DNA of 64,000 nucleotides from Symbiodinium natans (taxonomy: Eukaryota; Sar; Dinophyceae; Suessiales; Symbiodiniaceae), in the NCBI GenBank assembly GCA_905221605.1, contig CAJNDS010002236.1, positions 62,001 through 126,000 of the forward strand, given 5' to 3'. The position numbers were made by a program, and so were the translations under genes. Positions 59,084-64,000 of this stretch are shown in pieces (position 1 is the stretch's first letter; each line of letters starts with the position of its first letter). The notes beneath the pieces were generated by a model. It worked only from the letters and a program-made list of their open reading frames with translations, had not been told where the DNA came from and searched no databases.

Positions 59084-62000
59084 GGCTTCGGGCTTCGGGT
59101 GTTAGTGTTTAGGGCTTGGGGTTTGGGGTTTAGGTTTTTGGGTTTGGGGCTTTACAGGGTCTTCGGGTTTAGGGTTGCCGGTTTAAGGCTTTCGGGTTTT
59201 GGGTTAATCCCCAAGACCCCTATCTCCCAAGCCCAAGCCCAGCTCGCCAGGAAGCAGCCAGAGCAGAGCCCCCCCGCCCCCACCCCTCATCGACCTGTTT
59301 GGTCGCTTCAGAAACGGCGAGTAACTTTGAGACAAAGGAACACGATTATGAGAGTAGGGTGCGTTGCTTCATCCTTATCTGTCATGCTCTGGATGTAAGG
59401 CATTGTTGTGCGAGCTTAACAATATTTCATACCTTTAGGGGAAGAGAAAGCAGAATCAGAAAAAACACCTTGAAACGTACCAACACCGTCATAAAACTAA
59501 TTGAACTCACGTGCCTTAAACTAATTGAACTCACGTGCCTTTTTGCTGTTAACTCTATGAGGTTAACCGTGTAAACGCCCTGGGTTTCTAGTGCACGGCC
59601 CACTAAGTAATGTTCTTGGCGTGCATCCTCCTCAGCATCTTTCTAGCGGCCCCTAATTTCACGAAAAGACCATACAAAATCAATTACATTATAAGGCAAG
59701 GAATGCCATGACACGTACTTTTAATGTGATTCTTGGGCTTTTGCAAAGAACCCAACATAGAAACCGCACACAAAATTCAATCAGGACGCAGCCCCTACCA
59801 AACGCACCTGTAAGACCCTATAGAGCGTCTGAGACCCAGCCAGACCGCTGATCAACTCTAAGCCATGAAACCTACAGAAGAAAACTTAAACACCCAAAGA
59901 ACCAAGAACCCTTAACCGCCCTAAACCCTAAACGGCTCCAAGTGCAGCTCGGGAGCAGTACTGCAGGCCTGGGTACAGATGGCAGCAGGCACTTTCGAAT
60001 GATGTACATTATGGTGGTTTCCGAATCCTACTATTTGGGCTCTACTTTAGGGGTCTTTTCGTAAACCCTCAGAATATGAATATACAAACTAAACCCGCCT
60101 GGCCCACAGGTTGCAGTTTTCACGACCTCCTGTGATGTGCTTCCGCGGCTCCAGCCTTTCCCCCAGAGAGCCCGAGAAACCCGAGTACAACATGAGGGGT
60201 TTCGGGTTCGATTTGGCTTATGAACCCTAGGCTCTGTAGAGTTTAGGGTTTGGGGTTTTGGGATGCTACTAGAAGGGCCCTGAAAGAATGCTCCCCCAGC
60301 CTCGAAGGTCAACGGGAAAAGCTCTGGCTCGCGCCTGGGTATTGGCTTTGGAGGTTGGTTGAAATCGGGCCGGCTGTTTTCAGGGCCTTTTGGGGTTAAG
60401 GGCCTGGGGTAAACCCACGGGTCTGCGTAAGCATCCCGGCTACAGGGAGCTCCGCTTCAGATTTACCAGCCAGGTGCCCCATAACTTGCCTCTACCTCTG
60501 CTTCCCCAAACGATGTCATGACAAGCAGATCCAAGGAGCTCCCTCCGATTACCACCCCGGCTTCGCAGAACATATGCCAGGGTCGGGGATGATCTTGATA
60601 CTTGACCGTAGAGCCCCCTCCCCCCGCTATAAACCACCCCGTGGAGCCCCAACTCGCACACCAGAATAATTAATGATTCATTTTGGGGACTCTACGTTTG
60701 AGATCCCACCCCCCCCCCCCCCAAAACCCAGAAGCCTTAGGGTCCCAGCTGCTTGTAGCGGGGCGTTGGGAGAGTTCCCCCTCGCTTGGAGCTCCGCGCG
60801 AGCTCGTCTAAGATGCGGCCCTGCCACCTGAGACTCTTAATTTGGGATTTAGGGTTTAGGGTTCAGGGGTTGAGGGCTTTTGTGTTTAGGGTAGAATTGT
60901 TGCCCGAGCCTCCGAGGAGCGTCAGGTAATCTGGAGTCTAGGCACCCTAAAGCCTAAAGCCCTCAAGCCCCTCAACCCCCAAAGAGAAGCTGAAAGAGTC
61001 CCAAAGCCACCATGCAAGCGAGCTGCTCTGTGTGAGGAGAGCTGGGACGCAGGGGCTGCGGTGGGCGTGACGGCGAGTGCGAGGAGTGCGGCCGAAACTC
61101 GTCCTAAGAAGGCCGCAGATGTTTTGAGGGATGCCGGTGGCACAGGTTTGCGGCCTGGATTGAGTTGGGGTTTTGGGGTGCGTGCTAATCAAAGTGCTGA
61201 AGGACAGTTCTTCAGCTTCAACTGCGCTCTTCGGGAAGGCAATTGGTTCACCATCACAGATCAGAGGCAGACGCGTTCCAACAACCCCTAAACCCTAAAC
61301 CCACGGACGTCTGGCTGGAAATAATCAGAAGATTCAGCGCCAAGAATTGCCATGGAAACGCTCGAACATGCCATTTGCCCACGACGGCACATCCAGTGGT
61401 GTCACCGGACGCCGCGGTATCTGATGCGAGGCAGCACGCACCATGGCAGGTTCGGAATGAAGGTGTTGGTTTATAACCAGGGACTAGCTGACTAGCACTC
61501 TGGACTCTTAGATGCAGAGGTTCCGCGCCATAGCGAAGCTTGGGACACTGGTTTGCCACGTGGGCTTCAATGCCTTGTGGTGTGCTGCGTTCAGATGCAG
61601 CCCTTCCAGGCTGAACACCAGGATCTGCTTGCTATAAGAACTTCAAGTTGCAAGCTTCCGCATGTTTCAGAAACTGTATGGAGCCAGTATGCCAGATCGA
61701 AAAGCAACCCACTCCTACGCGCATGCAAACAAGCAAGTCCGCTTCGAGTATGCGAAATAGGCCTGCGCAGCGCATGGGCCAACATTTCACTCTGTGTGCG
61801 CCGCACATCCGAATTTCACTACTACCCGTTTTGTCGACAGATATGACTGTCAACTCTTCTTCCGGCTTCCGAGCACTTGCATATGGCGGAGCTTGATCGG
61901 CAAATGAACCCGTTGACAGAAAGCACTCTTGAGCATGTACCCCACACCCAAAACGTCGCTTAACCCTCCACCCTAAGCCCTAGAAAACATATTGCCCTAA

Positions 62001-62170
62001 ACATGTGTCTGGTTCTGGCTTGTGGCATTGGTATTGGACTGGGGCTTAATCTAATAGTGGGGAGAACTGACCACATGCAAGAAGGTGAAGGGGGTATGCC
62101 CCACCACGGGAAAGCTGCTTGCTCTGACGACCAGCATCAGCATGAGAAACCAGCACCTCTTCGAAATCTG
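59084..62170. other. Host spacer; one weak candidate exon
   Basis: Telomere-like words at 59100-59215, 59930, 60240 and 60850. A 24-bp unit (AAACTAATTGAACTCACGTG) is duplicated in tandem near 59498-59545. On the minus strand 60752-60829, after CAG|G, reads GRILDELARSSKRGGTLPTP and could be an exon, but its donor is not clear. Open frames at 60922-61192 and 61243-61850 have no recognisable domain. Confidence 0.35.
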
Positions 62171-62569
62171 TCAGCGTGAGTCGTTTCGGATCGACTGAGT
62201 GTCTTGTCGCTCCGCCAGGGAAGTGAAGTGGCGGGGGGTCTGCACGCCCATCGGTGATTCAACAGTACGAAGTGCACATGTGATTACCGGTATCTTCTTC
62301 TGTCGTTTCAGAGTTGTTCGGCCGCCGTTCTTAACGTGGACATTGCTGATCTTGTTTTCGAAGCGGAGGTTGAAGCCGGCCCCGGTCACTCCAGAGACTA
62401 CAATGGACCCATTTTGCAGGATTGCTGCAAGGAAGGCGTGACGTTGCGGTCTTGAGCAAGCCTTGCCGACTGCAGGCAACTGGCAACCTTCACCTCTATG
62501 TAATATAGGGGCCCTCATGATGAGAATAGGGTTTTGGGAGTGATTACAATATAAAGATACAGGGACCAC
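62171..62569 (-). CDS. Possible exon with one RCC1-like repeat
   Basis: The minus-strand frame includes HAFLAAILQNGSIVVSGVTG followed by AGFNLRFENKISNVHVKNGG. The pattern AFxAAILxxGSIVxxG resembles the RCC1-type repeats common in dinoflagellate proteins (AFAAILxDGSVVTWG). Outside this segment the frame is unremarkable, and splice sites were not fixed. This is a low-confidence family suggestion from pattern memory. Confidence 0.3.
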   Translation of the reverse strand: MVPVSLYCNHSQNPILIMRAPILHRGEGCQLPAVGKACSRPQRHAFLAAILQNGSIVVSGVTGAGFNLRFENKISNVHVKNGGRTTLKRQKKIPVITCALRTVESPMGVQTPRHFTSLAERQDTQSIRNDSR

Positions 62570-62589
62570 AAGAGCATACTACTCATCCT

Positions 62590-64000
62590 TTATCTCCGAC
62601 CCTATATTAGCTCCGCTTCTTTGGCCAGGAGCAAGCACTCTCTAAGGGGGCCCAGTTTGATTGACAAGTCGAGGCCAGGACTAGGGGACTAGGACTAAGG
62701 GGCCGGCGATACCCACAAACAAGGAAAGGTTTGGCGCCACACATGCGAAACAGAATTCGGGACACCGTCCCTGAACCCTAAACCCGAAACCTAAACCGAA
62801 AATATACATCTTATGAACCCTAAACGCTAAACCGCCCCAAAAACCACTAAACCCGAAGCCAAACTTAGGGAGCCCACCATGTCTTTTCTCTTGGCCTGGC
62901 GTCCAAGGAGCCCTTTTTGGCCGACCCTGGCTGACTTTGCAGGCCCGTTGCTGGCAATCGGGGTATGGTTCATAGGGCGTCTAGGAGTCTAGGGTTTAGG
63001 GTCACAGGGTGAAGCCCTAAACCTCCTGCACCTCCTATAGGAATCCAAGTACGTGAGCATCATGTGGGTATGCGTCAGCTCGACAGAGCGCAAGCATACG
63101 CGATTTCTGCCGTGTCTTTCAGCATTTAATGCTTGATAGCTCGTGAACTTCGTGGATATCAGGCTGGGCTTACGTGAGTGAAACAATCACAGCTCCGGCT
63201 CTTGCGGAGGGTAAAGCACTAAAAACCCGATAAAGCCTCAACTAGCCCCTAGACACTGGTTTCGTCACAGTTTCAAGGCGAATCCTTTGCTGTCCGTGAG
63301 CACGTCCTGTGGCATGGCCATGCCCGCAGTCTGTGGTTTTGGGGCCGAGGCTTTAGACGGGTTCTTCGGTTTTGTGATTTCGGATTTGGGGTTTGCAGAG
63401 GCTCATGCCTGGGAAACGTAGGGCCAGGGGGTGAAGGGTGTCCTTTGTACATAGAGCTCAAAGCCGCAATCTGGGAGTTGGTCCACGACAAAAACCTACA
63501 TGAAGAGCTGTGCCTCATGCTTCACTATGGACAGAGAAACTTTGCAAGGTGTTCTCGGGTAGAGTAAGGTAGAGCTCCCTTTCCACGAGCATAGGGGGGG
63601 CCTCAGCCTCGGCCCCGTGTTACAACCCTTCGCGGCAGGTGTCCTTGGCGAAGCTCATGACACCCAGCCAGTCCTTGTCCGACCTTGCAGGGAGCTGTGG
63701 CAGCTGACACATGTACGGGCAAGGTCCGGGGCTTGGCATGGGCGGGTTTAGAGTTGAGGGTTTTGGGTTTAGGGTTTAGGGAAGCACCGGCCGTGGGCGC
63801 GGGTGCGGTTTGCAGAGCTCCAGGCAAGCTTCGAACTTTGGGTCGTCCGGGATCTGGGCTTAATCACTGCATGCCCATCGCAAAATACAGGGAACCAGGC
63901 AACTTCTCAAGGGCTTCCGCAAGGATACGGATGCGGACAGGATTCGGCAGGAAAAGAAGTGGACCAGAACCAAGCTAGATAAGCTACCACGCAAAAACAC
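62590..64000. other. Host spacer to the right edge
   Basis: Telomere-like words at 62770-62860 and 63740-63780. On the minus strand near 63695-63640 the frame reads SDKDWLGVMSFAKDT; GTCGGACAAG followed by GACTGG has the same GA-donor context as the exon ending at 50105, so an EF-hand exon ending SDK may lie here. Otherwise nothing is supported. Confidence 0.3.

Overview
The window joins two different kinds of DNA. Bases 1 to about 16,840 are AT-rich and compact. They carry nearly back-to-back ORFs on both strands and read as the right-hand part of an integrated Polinton-like virus (PLV). The rest, to 64,000, is GC-richer eukaryotic nuclear DNA full of interstitial TTTAGGG/CCCTAAA repeats, minisatellites, homopolymers and small spliced exons. 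I infer a dinoflagellate host for two reasons. The repeat is the TTTAGGG type. In the one gene I could reconstruct, every acceptor is AG followed by G and the donors are a mix of GT, GC and GA, which is the unusual intron style described for Symbiodiniaceae. No base run or N gap separates the two parts, but the left viral terminus lies outside the window, so integration and mis-assembly cannot be fully told apart.

Viral part. It holds an A32-type packaging ATPase (726-1520), a double-jelly-roll-type major capsid protein (4294-5736), a minor capsid/penton-like protein (6761-7597), a fibre with a C-terminal peptidase S74 self-cleaving chaperone (1896-4253), a class 3 lipase-like hydrolase (6001-6654), two proteins sharing an LKLRPTY motif (8677-9732, 9747-10550), a retroviral-type DDE integrase (10637-11551), a GIY-YIG nuclease (11568-12267), and a large DNA polymerase / SF1 helicase / HNH-like protein spread over 12333-16193. 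Several small unknown proteins are also present. Morphogenesis genes look intact. The replication gene is split by two frame breaks, and the GIY-YIG gene is broken by an exact 19-bp tandem duplication. Many intergenic gaps contain AT-rich hairpins with an ATCTA core just before a start codon.

Host part, 17-38 kb. This is mostly repeats: telomere-like arrays in both orientations, a 10-bp minisatellite, a GCATACCCGG minisatellite, a large fold-back, AT-rich 270-285-bp tandem repeats, and a roughly 580-bp tandem repeat with a Cys-rich ORF next to a 100-N gap. Among them is one good gene, a minus-strand multi-pass membrane protein (34396-36616, two exons).

Host part, 38-64 kb. The minus strand carries a spread-out multi-EF-hand gene or genes. 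I could join exons in three runs (56668-54074, 51800-50770, 50308-46118) plus a downstream group (41584-38772, ending in a stop). Exon phases match and EF-hand loops become canonical across the junctions. Introns hold the telomere-like sequence. Most other ORFs in this half are chance readings of low-complexity DNA and are left out.
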